Shown here piece by piece: positions 1 to 8,667 of a stretch of 64,000 nucleotides of DNA; the first letter of the stretch is position 1; every line of letters starts with the position of its first letter. The stretch covers positions 372,001 to 436,000 of the forward strand of contig NZ_JBLFEN010000001.1 in assembly GCF_047345485.1 (NCBI RefSeq), given 5' to 3'. The translations under genes were made by a program, and so were the position numbers. A model generated the notes under the pieces. That model ran no database searches and had not been told where the DNA came from. It worked only from the letters and a program-made list of their open reading frames with translations. The stretch comes from Jejuia sp047345485. Lineage in GTDB: Bacteria; Bacteroidota; Bacteroidia; Flavobacteriales; Flavobacteriaceae.

Positions 1-388
1 TGATAGTTTCAGGATTTAAAGAAATTATACCTTCAACCTCTTTTCGTCTATCACCAGAAATAACAACAGTAGCTATTTGCTCTATAGATTCACTCAAAAC
101 AGGGTTAAACTCTTTAATTACACCATTTTTCAAATTAAAAGTAACTACTAGTTTTTTATGTGATATATGTGTGAATTCTAATGATATATCTTTGTTAGAA
201 GGGATGTTAATTGAGTAAAATCCGTTGTCATTAGTCACAGTGCCTATAGATCCAGATTTAACTGAAACATTAGAAATAGGTAAATTATTCTCATTTAGAA
301 TAACACCTTTAACAGTGGCTTCTTGAGCGAAACTTATTAAAAACGAAAAAAATAAAAGTAGTGTAGATAATCTATAACTTGTTTTCAA
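1..388 (-). CDS. TonB-dependent receptor, N-terminal part (runs off window)
   Basis: The reverse strand reads without a stop from a TTG at 388 to the window edge. The first 20 or so residues (KTSYRLSTLLLFFSFLISFA) form a signal peptide ending in A-Q. A carboxypeptidase-regulatory-like beta-sandwich follows (VTNDNGFYSINIP), then the start of a plug-like segment (VVISGDRRKEVEGI). This is the usual N-terminal order of Bacteroidetes outer-membrane receptors that import ligands with TonB energy. No ATG is available in frame after the upstream gene's stop, so TTG is chosen; only 12 bases separate it from the M23 peptidase stop, implying one operon. The ligand cannot be told from this fragment. Confidence 0.75.
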   Translation of the reverse strand, partial: MKTSYRLSTLLLFFSFLISFAQEATVKGVILNENNLPISNVSVKSGSIGTVTNDNGFYSINIPSNKDISLEFTHISHKKLVVTFNLKNGVIKEFNPVLSESIEQIATVVISGDRRKEVEGIISLNPETI

Positions 389-400
389 GAGTAGCTTAAT

Positions 401-2086
401 TTATTTTCTATAGAATGTAGTTTCAAAAGTAGAACTATTTCCAACATTATCGGTAACAATCACCTTCAAATTATTTTTTGTATCCTTTATTATACCATCA
501 TTAAAATCATGAGTAAGCGTTTTTGTTTTATAATCATACGCCATTAAAATCCATTTTCCATTAACGGTGGCTCTATAGTTAGAAATCCCAGAAATATTAT
601 CATTAATTTTAAGTTTTAAATATCTGTATTTGCTTAACCATTGCCCTTTTTTAAAATTTACGGGTAAAATGCTGGGTTTTTCATTGTCAATAGTTAGTGC
701 ATATATCCCCAATCGTTTAGTATAAGCGGTTAATGTATCGCTTTCTCTTTTGGTAAACGTATAATATGGCGTTTTGTTATACCCAGATAGTCTTGCTATA
801 AATAATTTATTTTTATCTTCAGTAGTATATTTACTCACATCGTATGCAATTTTTATATTCTTTTTTAGAGGAATAATATCCTTGTGAAGTGTTAAGGTGT
901 CTCCATTAACTTTAAAATCCATATAAAAATCTTCATAAAATGTATCAGGAAAGATAGTAGCGCTGACACTTTTTTCTTTTAAAATAGTACTTTTATTCGC
1001 ATGAATATAATAAGGAGTTTTTGTTTTAGGTTTTAATTCAGCGCTTTTACTTTTCTCTCCTTTAACTGAAATTGTTACCCAAGAGGTGTTGTTTTTAAAA
1101 TCGCTCACTTTAATTTTATATACTAAATATGTACTATCCTCAACGGTAAGAATCCCTTTTTTATAAACCTCTTTATAAATACTTAATGGATTATTAACTC
1201 TAAAAAGTTTTTGAACACGTTGTCTATTGGTTTTAAACTGCTTATAGTCTATTAATTGATTAATATGTTTAGTCTCATCAAAAGAAAATCTTTTAAAATC
1301 TAATTCAAAATTTTTACTACCATTTACAAACGTTTGAATGTTATAAACACCGTTTTTATTGGCTGCTAAATCTTGTCTATCCCAAGTTGTTATTCCAAAA
1401 CCAATGTTCCCGTAAGCTTTTAAGTTTTTAACCACATAATCACCATTTTTTAATGGAATAAGTTTTAGGTTTTGTTTTTGGTTAGTATTATTTACTAAAG
1501 CATTTTCATCTAAAGGATAAGCATAAATAGATGTTATAGTTGGTAGTTTAGCATCCTTTATGTCAATGCCAAAAAGCATGGGATTAATTGGTCGTTCCGC
1601 ATTATCACGAATTTCAAAGTGTAAATGTGGCCCGCCGGAACCTCCTGAGTTACCACTGTAAGCTACCAAATTACCTTTTACAACTAGTAATTCGCTTGGT
1701 TTAGGAAATGTTTCTACTTCGTAAGATTCTTTATTGTATTGCAGGTCTTTAATATAGTTTTCTATTTCTGGAGCAAACCTATTAAGGTGTGCATAAACAG
1801 TTGTGTAGCCGTTAGGATGCGTGATATAAAGTGCTTTACCATAGCCAAAATGAGACACTTTTATTCTGCTTACATAACCGTCTGCTGCGGCATTTACTTT
1901 AAGTCCAGTACGTTGTTGGGTTTTTATATCCATACCAGAGTGGAAGTGGTTAGAGCGAAGCTCTGCAAACGTACCAGATAAAACTAGTGGTATATCTAAT
2001 GGACTAGAAAAATAGTCTTGAGGATAGATGTTTTGAGAATTAACTGATAAAGAGCATAGTAGTAGAAGGGCAAAAATAAATCTCAT
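401..2086 (-). CDS. M23 family metallopeptidase (LytM-type), secreted
   Basis: Zinc endopeptidase of the LytM/peptidase M23 family, 561 residues, expected to cut or bind peptidoglycan cross-links in the periplasm. A signal peptide spans roughly residues 1-17. The M23 core lies at about 40-165: HFHSGMD supplies the HxxxD zinc ligands (H49, D53), H100 sits in YAHLNRF, and HLHFEIRD (H154, H156) closes the site, so the enzyme looks catalytically complete. The C-terminal 390 residues are beta-rich and typical of flavobacterial members. It is first in a probable operon with the TonB-dependent receptor. Whether it hydrolyses wall or only acts as a scaffold cannot be told here. Confidence 0.9.
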   Translation of the reverse strand: MRFIFALLLLCSLSVNSQNIYPQDYFSSPLDIPLVLSGTFAELRSNHFHSGMDIKTQQRTGLKVNAAADGYVSRIKVSHFGYGKALYITHPNGYTTVYAHLNRFAPEIENYIKDLQYNKESYEVETFPKPSELLVVKGNLVAYSGNSGGSGGPHLHFEIRDNAERPINPMLFGIDIKDAKLPTITSIYAYPLDENALVNNTNQKQNLKLIPLKNGDYVVKNLKAYGNIGFGITTWDRQDLAANKNGVYNIQTFVNGSKNFELDFKRFSFDETKHINQLIDYKQFKTNRQRVQKLFRVNNPLSIYKEVYKKGILTVEDSTYLVYKIKVSDFKNNTSWVTISVKGEKSKSAELKPKTKTPYYIHANKSTILKEKSVSATIFPDTFYEDFYMDFKVNGDTLTLHKDIIPLKKNIKIAYDVSKYTTEDKNKLFIARLSGYNKTPYYTFTKRESDTLTAYTKRLGIYALTIDNEKPSILPVNFKKGQWLSKYRYLKLKINDNISGISNYRATVNGKWILMAYDYKTKTLTHDFNDGIIKDTKNNLKVIVTDNVGNSSTFETTFYRK

Positions 2087-2340
2087 AAAAGTGTATTGGG
2101 CTAAAATATTAATTTGATAGCAATTGGCAAAGTATAAACCAAAAATCGCGCCATTGAAATTTTAAGTGGCTTAAACCAAAACCAATCCATTATTATTTAG
2201 CATGCTACTAAGCATTGGTGTATTGAAAAAAATAAAGCGAAAAACCCAACCAATCAAGGTAATCTATCTGCAATACCAAATGTAAGCAAGCTACATAAAA
2301 AAAGATGATACTATTGATTTGTAAAAATCACGAAAAACTA

Positions 2341-2371
2341 TTGCAATTTAACTTTAGGTATGTTAACTTTG
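2341..2371 (+). promoter_or_regulatory. Bacteroidetes-type promoter for the zapA operon
   Basis: A TTG at 2341-2343 and an exact TAnnTTTG box (TAACTTTG, 2364-2371) are 20 bases apart, close to the Bacteroidetes consensus spacing, and lie 24 bases ahead of the ATG at 2396. The rest of the 309-base gap from 2087 is AT-rich; I see no gene or strong hairpin in it. Confidence 0.6.
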
Positions 2372-2395
2372 TTTATTAAGTATTGATTTTTGTAA

Positions 2396-2686
2396 ATGAG
2401 TAATATTGAAGACATTGTCGATTCTTTAGAACATAAAATTAGTAAGGTGTTACTTAAAGTAGACCATTTAGAACAAGCTAATTTGAAATTGACTGAAGAT
2501 TTAGCCATAGCTAGACAAAAAAATCAAACCCAAACTGAGTTAAATATGGATTGGGAAGAAAAATATAAGGCTCTAAAAATTGCAAATTCAATGCTTGGTA
2601 GTGACGATAATAAAAAAGAAACTAAGCTTAAAATAAACGCTTTAATTAGAGATATAGATCATTGTATAACACAATTATCTGATTAA
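2396..2686 (+). CDS. small coiled-coil protein upstream of zapA
   Basis: A 96-residue protein with no signal peptide. Residues 5-50 have heptad-like leucines and charged residues (SLEHKISKVLLKVDHLEQAN), so it should form a coiled coil. It is 15 bases ahead of zapA and shares its promoter. The position and coiled-coil character recall ZapB-like division accessory proteins, which bind ZapA or FtsZ, but similarity to ZapB is not demonstrated. It acts in the cytoplasm, probably at the septum; this is inference from synteny. Confidence 0.75.
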   Translation: MSNIEDIVDSLEHKISKVLLKVDHLEQANLKLTEDLAIARQKNQTQTELNMDWEEKYKALKIANSMLGSDDNKKETKLKINALIRDIDHCITQLSD

Positions 2687-2701
2687 AGCAATATAAAATC
2701 A

Positions 2702-2995
2702 ATGTCTGAAAAGCTTAAAATAAAGCTATCTATAGGTAACAGGGTATACCCGTTAACTATTGACGCCACCCAAGAAGAAGGTTTGCGTAAAGCTGCTAAG
2801 AATATTGAGACAATGATTAAACAATTTGAGCAAAGTTATTCCGTTAGAGATAAACAAGATGTATTGGCTATGTGTGCATTACAATTTGCATCTCAAGTGG
2901 AACAAAAAACAATAGATAAAGAAGTGCGTAATGAGGTTGTTGAAGAAAAGCTAGAAGCTATCAACAAAATGTTAGAAGCTCATTTAAGCGCTTAA
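2702..2995 (+). CDS. zapA: cell division protein ZapA
   Basis: A 97-residue ZapA family protein that bundles FtsZ filaments at midcell. The N-terminal part has the family pattern KLKIKLSIGNRVYPLTID followed by a helical region and a C-terminal coiled coil. The length matches the family (about 95-110 residues). The order coiled-coil protein, zapA, 6S RNA, rny supports the call; zapA next to ssrS is also seen in enterobacteria. Confidence 0.88.
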   Translation: MSEKLKIKLSIGNRVYPLTIDATQEEGLRKAAKNIETMIKQFEQSYSVRDKQDVLAMCALQFASQVEQKTIDKEVRNEVVEEKLEAINKMLEAHLSA

Positions 2996-3020
2996 TGTTC
3001 TTTAAAATAAAGTAGAAAGT

Positions 3021-3203
3021 TACTACCTACATCGGTTATTTTTTTGATAAACTCAACGTTAATTCTTTAAAAAGGGTGAGTTGAAGTTGTAAAAGCATGC
3101 TGCTAATGCGAAAGCATTTGGGCAGACCCTTGATCAGCTTGTTAGCCCTAAACTTGTTTTTTAAGGAGTTTATACAAAACACTATACTGATGTAGGTTTT
3201 TTT
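3021..3203 (+). ncRNA. ssrS: 6S RNA, Flavobacteria type (6S-Flavo)
   Basis: The stretch between zapA and rny has no convincing ORF but has a long closing stem: ACCTACATCGGT at 3025-3036 pairs over 12 positions with ACTGATGTAGGT at 3186-3197 (one G-U). Inside, AACTCAA near 3050 pairs with a GTGAGTT near 3077 and a central GC-richer section follows. A run of seven T begins right after the 3' strand, giving a terminator. The size (about 180 nt), the open rod-like form and the zapA synteny fit 6S RNA, which binds the housekeeping RNA polymerase and mimics an open promoter. Exact ends are estimated. Confidence 0.78.
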
Positions 3204-3230
3204 ATATATGAAAATCAACTAAATTAAAAC

Positions 3231-4805
3231 ATGGAGAACTCAATTATATTGATAATAGGTGGTGTTATTGTAGGGCTAATAATAGGATTTATTATAGCTA
3301 AGGCAATGGAGAAAAACAATGCTTCTAAACTTATACAGAATGCTAAAAAAAATGCAGCCTCTGTATTAAAAGAAGCAAAAATTGAAGGTGAAGCATTAAA
3401 AAAAGATAAAATACTACAGGCTAAAGAAAAGTTTATTGAACTAAAAGCTGAGCATGAAAAAGTCATTTTATCCCGTGATAAAAAAATGGCTGAAGCTGAG
3501 AAACGCACACGTGATAAAGAGTCTCAAGTATCTCATGAGGTATCAAGAAATAAAAAGTTAAATAGTGACATAGAACACAAAATTAAGGATTACAACCACA
3601 GGTTAGAGGTTCTTGAAAAAAAACAATCTGCACTGGATAAACTTCACAAAAGCCAAGTACAGCAACTAGAGGTTATTTCTAGTTTATCTGCAGAGGAGGC
3701 TAAGGAGCAACTTGTTGAATCGCTTAAAGGCGAAGCAAAAAATGATGCCATGGCCTATATACAAGGCGCTTTGGAAGAAGCAAAAATGACTGCGGAGCAA
3801 GATGCCAAAAAAGTTATCATAAACACCATACAGCGTATTGGTACAGAAGAAGCCGTTGATAACTGTGTGTCTGTTTTTAATATTGAATCTGATGACGTTA
3901 AAGGTCGTATCATAGGTAGAGAAGGTAGAAATATTAGAGCTATAGAAGCTGCCACTGGTGTTGAAATTATTGTTGATGACACCCCAGAAGCTATTATCTT
4001 ATCTTGTTTTGATTCTGTAAGACGTGAGATAGCAAGGTTATCGCTCCATAAGTTAGTAACTGATGGTAGAATTCACCCAGCACGTGTTGAAGAAATTGTT
4101 AGAAAAACAAAGAAGCAAATTGAACAAGAAATTATTGAAGTTGGTAAACGCACAGTGATTGATTTAGGAATACATAACTTACATCCTGAATTAATTAAAA
4201 CTGTTGGTAGAATGAAGTACCGTTCTTCTTATGGACAAAATTTATTACAGCATTCAAGAGAAGTTGCTAAACTATGTGGTGTTATGGCTGCAGAGTTAGG
4301 ACTTAATCCTAAATTAGCTAAACGTGCAGGTTTACTTCATGATATTGGTAAAGTGCCAGATGCTGAAACTGATATGGAAACACCACACGCTATTTTAGGA
4401 ATGCAGTGGGCAGAAAAATATGGAGAGAAAGGTGATGTATGTAATGCCATTGGAGCGCACCACGATGAAATAGAAATGAAATCGCTATTAGCGCCAATAA
4501 TACAAGTTTGTGATGCTATTTCTGGTGCAAGACCAGGAGCGCGTCGTCAAGTTTTAGATAGTTATATCCAAAGATTAAAAGATCTTGAAGAAATTGCGTT
4601 TGGGTTTAGCGGTGTTAAGAAAGCGTATGCTATACAAGCAGGTAGAGAGTTGCGTGTTATTGTTGAAAGTGAAAAGGTGAATGATGAGAAGTCTGCCGAA
4701 TTATCATTTAATATTTCGCAAAAAATACAAACTGATATGACGTATCCTGGTCAGGTTAAGGTAACCGTAATTAGAGAAACTAGAGCAGTAAATATTGCGA
4801 AGTAA
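3231..4805 (+). CDS. rny: ribonuclease Y
   Basis: Membrane-anchored endoribonuclease, 524 residues, that starts mRNA decay. Order of domains: an N-terminal transmembrane helix (residues about 4-25, IILIIGGVIVGLIIGFIIAK), a long lysine/glutamate coiled coil to about 170, a KH RNA-binding domain (KGRIIGREGRNIRAIEAATG) at about 215-275, and an HD metal-dependent phosphohydrolase domain with LLHDIGK at about 368-374 (H370, D371). All key residues are present. The length is normal. The ATG at 3231 directly precedes the membrane anchor. The gene follows the 6S RNA and ends at a strong bidirectional terminator. Confidence 0.95.
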   Translation: MENSIILIIGGVIVGLIIGFIIAKAMEKNNASKLIQNAKKNAASVLKEAKIEGEALKKDKILQAKEKFIELKAEHEKVILSRDKKMAEAEKRTRDKESQVSHEVSRNKKLNSDIEHKIKDYNHRLEVLEKKQSALDKLHKSQVQQLEVISSLSAEEAKEQLVESLKGEAKNDAMAYIQGALEEAKMTAEQDAKKVIINTIQRIGTEEAVDNCVSVFNIESDDVKGRIIGREGRNIRAIEAATGVEIIVDDTPEAIILSCFDSVRREIARLSLHKLVTDGRIHPARVEEIVRKTKKQIEQEIIEVGKRTVIDLGIHNLHPELIKTVGRMKYRSSYGQNLLQHSREVAKLCGVMAAELGLNPKLAKRAGLLHDIGKVPDAETDMETPHAILGMQWAEKYGEKGDVCNAIGAHHDEIEMKSLLAPIIQVCDAISGARPGARRQVLDSYIQRLKDLEEIAFGFSGVKKAYAIQAGRELRVIVESEKVNDEKSAELSFNISQKIQTDMTYPGQVKVTVIRETRAVNIAK

Positions 4806-4841
4806 CAAATTCCTTCTAAAAAAGGAATCTCAGTAATACAT

Positions 4842-4875
4842 AAAAATCCAGTTAGTTTTCTAGCTGGATTTTTTT
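4842..4875. terminator. bidirectional terminator between rny and xerD
   Basis: AAATCCAGTTAG pairs with CTAGCTGGATTT (one G-T) around a 4-base loop; T-runs lie on both strands, so it can stop both convergent genes. Confidence 0.85.
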
Positions 4876-4889
4876 ATCTCTAATAACTA

Positions 4890-5786
4890 CTATTTTCTAG
4901 GATGATACTTCTCTACAACCTCAGTTAAGTGGCTTTTATCTAAATGTACGTAAATCTCAGTTGTAGTGATACTTTCATGACCCAACATTAATTGTATAGC
5001 TCTTAAATCTGCATTATTTTTAAGTAAGTGCGTAGCAAAAGAATGACGAAAGGTATGGGGCGATACATTTTTTTTAAGTCCAATTTTTTCAACCAACTGT
5101 TTTATAATAGTAAATACCATAGCACGGGTTAATTGTTTACCACGTCTATTTAAAAACAAAGTGTCTTCAAAACCTGCTTGTATGTTAAGATGGTTTCTAA
5201 CTTCTTTTCTGTAGATAGAAATATATTTAATAGTTGAAGCAACAATAGGTACAAAACGTTGTTTATCACCTTTACCTGTAACTTTTATAAAACCTTCCTC
5301 AAAAAATAAATCTGATAGTTTTAACTGCACCAATTCGCTAACTCGTAAACCACAACCGTATAACGTTTCTAACATTGCTCTGTTACGTTCTCCTTGTGGT
5401 TTACTTAAATCTATAGCTTCAATAATAGCATCTATTTCTTCTTCAGAAAGTGTATCAGGTAATTTTCTACCAATTTTTGGAGATTCTATAAGTTCTAAAG
5501 GATTATCTGTTCTATAGTCTTCAAATATTAAATAACTAAAGAAACTCTTTAATCCAGATATTAATCTAGATTGCGATCGTGCGTTCAGTGATTTAGCAGA
5601 TTCATATATAAACTGCTGTATTATATCAGATGAAATTGCAATTGGAGAAATAGAAATACCATTCGCTTCTAAATACGAAACTAGCCGCTCTATATCTAAA
5701 CCATAACTATCTATTGAGTTTTGAGATAACCCGCGTTCTATTTTTAGATATAGTCGGTAATCTCTAATAAGGTGATTCCATTTCAT
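4890..5786 (-). CDS. xerD: site-specific tyrosine recombinase XerD
   Basis: Resolves chromosome dimers at dif together with a second Xer protein, under FtsK control. The 298-residue length is standard. The N-terminal core-binding domain covers about 1-105. The catalytic domain shows all six expected residues: R148 (GCGLRVSEL), K172 (TGKGDKQRF), H244 and R247 (SPHTFRHSF), H270 (MLGHES) and nucleophile Y279 (EIYVH). It stands alone between convergent rny and the divergent barrel pseudogene, like a housekeeping xerD rather than an integrase of a mobile element. XerC versus XerD naming rests on overall resemblance. Confidence 0.9.
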   Translation of the reverse strand: MKWNHLIRDYRLYLKIERGLSQNSIDSYGLDIERLVSYLEANGISISPIAISSDIIQQFIYESAKSLNARSQSRLISGLKSFFSYLIFEDYRTDNPLELIESPKIGRKLPDTLSEEEIDAIIEAIDLSKPQGERNRAMLETLYGCGLRVSELVQLKLSDLFFEEGFIKVTGKGDKQRFVPIVASTIKYISIYRKEVRNHLNIQAGFEDTLFLNRRGKQLTRAMVFTIIKQLVEKIGLKKNVSPHTFRHSFATHLLKNNADLRAIQLMLGHESITTTEIYVHLDKSHLTEVVEKYHPRK

Positions 5787-5933
5787 ATAGAATAAAAATA
5801 GTAAAATATTATAAAATCAATTTTTTATAAATGATTTCACTCCTAATAAAAATAGATTTACATATCAAAACAATCGCCATTTAATTAAAAAAACTATGTT
5901 TATGCAATAATAAATCATAAACTCTATTTTATC

Positions 5934-6538
5934 ATGAAAAAAAATTATTTATTGACTTTTGTATTCTGTTTTTCTATTAGTTCTATTTTTAGTCAATCAG
6001 ATGAAGGTGATTTTACTCTGTCTCCTCAAGTTGGCTTAAATTTATCTAATTATACAAGTTCAGAAACTTTAAACAACAGTATCAGAACAGCTTTTAATAC
6101 AGGTATAATAGCTGAATATTATTTTAATTATCGGTGGAGTTTAAGAAGTGGTTTATTATATGATTCTAAGTGAACTAAGATAGAAGAATCTGGAAATGAA
6201 TTTATTGATAAGCTAAATTATATAGCTTTACCAATACATGCTAATTGGCATTTTGGACGAAACAGAAATTGGTTTTTAAATTTTGGACCAACTTTAGGTT
6301 TTTTAATAAGCGCAAAAGCTGATGTGCCCGAAGGAGAAATAGATATAAAAGATGAATTAGATAGCTCTTTTGATATTGGATTGAGTATTGGTATTGGATA
6401 CAAATTTGATATATCTGATATTACACAATTATACTTTCATTATCAAGTTTAAATGGTTTTATTAGTATAATCGATGGCGATATCGGATTAATGAATGCAA
6501 CCTCTGCGGTTAATATTGGTGTTATATTTACCCCTTAA
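5934..6538 (+). pseudogene. outer-membrane beta-barrel protein, broken by a stop and a frameshift
   Basis: The ATG at 5934 opens a signal peptide (residues 1-20, ending IFSQS) and the start of a small barrel of the porin/OMP_b-brl type, but TGA at 6171-6173 stops it after 79 residues. The same frame then continues in family style (YIALPIHANWHFGRNRN, then NFGPTLGFLISAKAD) until TAA at 6450-6452. One frame over, translation resumes as SLNGFISIIDGDIG and ends VNIGVIFTP at 6538. So one point change (TGA, probably from GGA) and one lost base near 6446-6450 separate it from an intact protein of about 201 residues. The damage looks recent. Sequencing error is the alternative. Confidence 0.8.
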
Positions 6539-6648
6539 ATTCCAATCTCTTTCAACATTACCTTATGAAGGATAATAATTTAAAATTAGTCTACATATTT
6601 CATTTGTATGATTTGTAAACGTATTACATGTATTGTTTATTTTTTTCT

Positions 6649-6656
6649 TACATTTG
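6649..6656 (+). promoter_or_regulatory. -7 box ahead of the small lipoprotein gene
   Basis: TACATTTG matches TAnnTTTG exactly and is 34 bases before the ATG at 6691. No well-spaced TTG is visible upstream, so only the -7 element is supported. Confidence 0.45.
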
Positions 6657-6690
6657 ATGTATGATAAATCAATAAACTAAATACACCATT

Positions 6691-6918
6691 ATGAGAAAAT
6701 TTAGAAATTCAATTTTAGTAATTATGGCTTCTTTAATGTTGTCGAGTTGCGCAACTGTTTTCGGAGGAAGAGTAACTCAACATCAAAAAACAAAACCTGC
6801 TCCTGGAGAAGCTCAAAGAGAGATAAGAGTAGTAGCATTAATTGCCGATATTATTTTATTTTGGCCTGGAGCTGTTGTTGACTTCGCTACTGGGGCAATT
6901 TATAAACCGAAAAAGTAA
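6691..6918 (+). CDS. small lipoprotein of unknown function
   Basis: A 75-residue precursor with a lipoprotein signal: hydrophobic stretch at about 8-18, then lipobox LSSC with the acylated cysteine at about residue 20. The mature part begins CATVFGGRV and has a second hydrophobic segment (ADIILFWPGAVVDFATG) near the C-terminus, followed by IYKPKK. This resembles short bacterial lipoproteins of the YceK kind, but no function can be assigned. It is a single gene with its own -7 box and a strong terminator. Confidence 0.75.
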   Translation: MRKFRNSILVIMASLMLSSCATVFGGRVTQHQKTKPAPGEAQREIRVVALIADIILFWPGAVVDFATGAIYKPKK

Positions 6919-6942
6919 TCATAGGTTTATTTTTACGATCAA

Positions 6943-6969
6943 CCGAAGCACTCATGCTTCGGTTTTTTT
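6943..6969 (+). terminator. Rho-independent terminator
   Basis: CCGAAGCA (6943-6950) and TGCTTCGG (6955-6962) form a perfect 8-bp stem with loop CTCA, followed by seven T. Confidence 0.92.
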
Positions 6970-6996
6970 ATACAATAACTTTTGTATTTTTATCTC

Positions 6997-7416
6997 ATGA
7001 AAAAACTAATTATCATAAACGGGCCAAATCTTAATTTATTAGGTAAACGTGAGCCTGAAATTTACGGAAGCCAAACGTTTACTGAATATCTAAGTGAAAT
7101 CAAAAAAAAATATATGAGTCTACAGATAGATTACTTTCAATCAAATATTGAAGGGGAACTAATCGATAAACTTCATGAAGTAGGTTTTAATTATGATGGT
7201 ATTATCTTAAACGCTGCTGCATATACGCATACATCTGTAGGTATGGGTGATGCTATAAAAGGCATAGAAACTCCTGTTGTAGAAGTTCATATTTCAAACA
7301 CTTTTGGCAGAGAAGCGTTTAGGCATCAATCTTATATTTCACCAAATGCTAAAGGGGTTATTCTTGGGTTTGGTTTACAGAGTTACGAGTTGGCTATACA
7401 AAGTTTTTTAGATTAA
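6997..7416 (+). CDS. aroQ: 3-dehydroquinate dehydratase, type II
   Basis: Third step of the shikimate pathway: 3-dehydroquinate to 3-dehydroshikimate, cytosolic dodecamer. The 139-residue product from the ATG at 6997 begins MKKLIIINGPNLNLLGKREP, the classic start; a TTG 15 bases upstream would add an unneeded MYFYL and is rejected. R18 and Y23 of the lid loop, the NAAAYTHTS segment with its catalytic histidine, and VHISN followed by the arginine in FGREAFRH are all present. Length is normal for type II. The next gene starts 12 bases after its stop. Confidence 0.95.
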   Translation: MKKLIIINGPNLNLLGKREPEIYGSQTFTEYLSEIKKKYMSLQIDYFQSNIEGELIDKLHEVGFNYDGIILNAAAYTHTSVGMGDAIKGIETPVVEVHISNTFGREAFRHQSYISPNAKGVILGFGLQSYELAIQSFLD

Positions 7417-7428
7417 TTTAAAAGTAAA

Positions 7429-7914
7429 ATGAAAACCATAGTTTCACTATTTGTTGTAATTATACTATTTATGTCTGATGTAGTCTCAGCACAATCTGAA
7501 ACTAACTTTGGGATAAAAGGCGGACTTAATCTTACATTTTTTAAAGTAACACAAAATAATTTTGGTACTAATCCAGAAACAGAAGCTAGTTTTTATGGAG
7601 GTATATTTGCTGATTTTAGTGTTGATGAAGATTTTTCTATTCAACCAGAAATTTTATATATAGTGCTTAATGACTTTAATTTCATTAATGCACCTATTTA
7701 CGCAAAATACAAAGTGGGTAATAACATTAATTTATTAGTTGGTCCTAGTATTAATTATTTCTTTGATTTTTTCACCAATAAATTAAAAATTAGAGGCGAT
7801 ATAGCTACTGCGTATCAACTCAATCAAATTTTAGATATTCATATAAAATATACCATCGGATTTCAAGAAATAACACCCAATGGTCTTTTTATTGGTATGG
7901 GTTTTAAGCTTTAG
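7429..7914 (+). CDS. small outer-membrane beta-barrel protein (porin family)
   Basis: A 161-residue protein with a signal peptide (about residues 1-21, ending VVSAQS). The mature part has alternating polar and aromatic residues typical of an eight-stranded barrel (NFGIKGGLNLTFFKV, FYGGIFADFSVDEDFSIQPE, and ending FIGMGFKL with a hydrophobic terminal residue). Such proteins sit in the outer membrane; the function is unknown. It is 12 bases from aroQ and may be cotranscribed, though the two share no pathway. The pseudogene at 5934-6538 is of the same general type. Confidence 0.7.
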   Translation: MKTIVSLFVVIILFMSDVVSAQSETNFGIKGGLNLTFFKVTQNNFGTNPETEASFYGGIFADFSVDEDFSIQPEILYIVLNDFNFINAPIYAKYKVGNNINLLVGPSINYFFDFFTNKLKIRGDIATAYQLNQILDIHIKYTIGFQEITPNGLFIGMGFKL

Positions 7915-8049
7915 TACACTCTTTTTTTCTTCTTTTTATATAAGTTAATATTTCAAAAACATTAACACCTCGTTATACGTTATTTAAGATAGTATTATCA
8001 TTCACCATCATTTTTTTGAATTATCTTTAAACTACTAAAATCAATCAAA

Positions 8050-8532
8050 ATGAAGATCAGAATAATTATAATGTGTTTCGCATTATTTAATTGTACTTAT
8101 TTGCTTTCCCAAGAATCTCGTCAACCACAATCTTATACACTATACGACGATATTACAACACCTTATGAGGTACCTAAAAATTATGCAAAATACTTTTCTG
8201 AATATAAAATTAACGAAAATTTATTTTTTAGAATAGAAAATCATCGTACTACATTCAATACTTTAACAAGTGAAACAAATTTATTTGAATATCCATTCTT
8301 TGTAAAATACTATGCTACTAAAAGACTTAGTTTTCTTGTAGGGCCGAAACTTGATGTACTTGAAGTAGACGGAACAATACAGAATATTTCAACCTCGTTT
8401 AGTTCAGGGTTTTTATATAAAGTGAATGACAACGTATCTTTTGATGGGGTATTTAATGCGCCAATAAATGGTAAAAACTTAAACTCAGCATTTGGAACGT
8501 CATACAGATTGGGTACCAAAGTTAAGTTTTAA
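8050..8532 (+). CDS. predicted outer-membrane or secreted beta-rich protein
   Basis: A 160-residue protein with a signal peptide (about 1-20, LFNCTYLLSQES). The cysteine at about residue 15 could suggest a lipobox, but the surrounding residues fit poorly, so signal peptidase I cleavage is more likely. The mature part has beta-strand patterns ending in SYRLGTKVKF, whose final phenylalanine resembles an outer-membrane barrel signal. I do not recognise a named family. It is monocistronic and followed by a terminator. Confidence 0.6.
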   Translation: MKIRIIIMCFALFNCTYLLSQESRQPQSYTLYDDITTPYEVPKNYAKYFSEYKINENLFFRIENHRTTFNTLTSETNLFEYPFFVKYYATKRLSFLVGPKLDVLEVDGTIQNISTSFSSGFLYKVNDNVSFDGVFNAPINGKNLNSAFGTSYRLGTKVKF

Positions 8533-8565
8533 AACTACCTCTCATTAGATTTTTGGTTATAAATA

Positions 8566-8600
8566 AAAAATGCGATTCATTTTCAGAATCGCATTTTTTT
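8566..8600 (+). terminator. Rho-independent terminator
   Basis: TGCGATTC (8571-8578) pairs with GAATCGCA (8586-8593) and flanking A/T pairs extend the stem; seven T follow. The A-run on the 5' side means it may also work on the other strand. Confidence 0.85.
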
Positions 8601-8667
8601 ATATTTATGACAATAAACCTCCATCTGAGTAAATTCCCTTCTTTTTGGGGAGACTAGGAGAAGCCTC

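Noticed and set aside
3036..3218. 60-codon ORF on the minus strand between zapA and rny
   Set aside because: It lies entirely opposite the 6S RNA and shows no protein-like pattern.
6171..6173. TGA as a selenocysteine codon in the barrel gene
   Set aside because: No selenocysteine-insertion hairpin or redox motif is seen, and the downstream frameshift shows decay.
6982..6996. TTG start that would lengthen AroQ by five residues
   Set aside because: The ATG at 6997 gives the exact family N-terminus.
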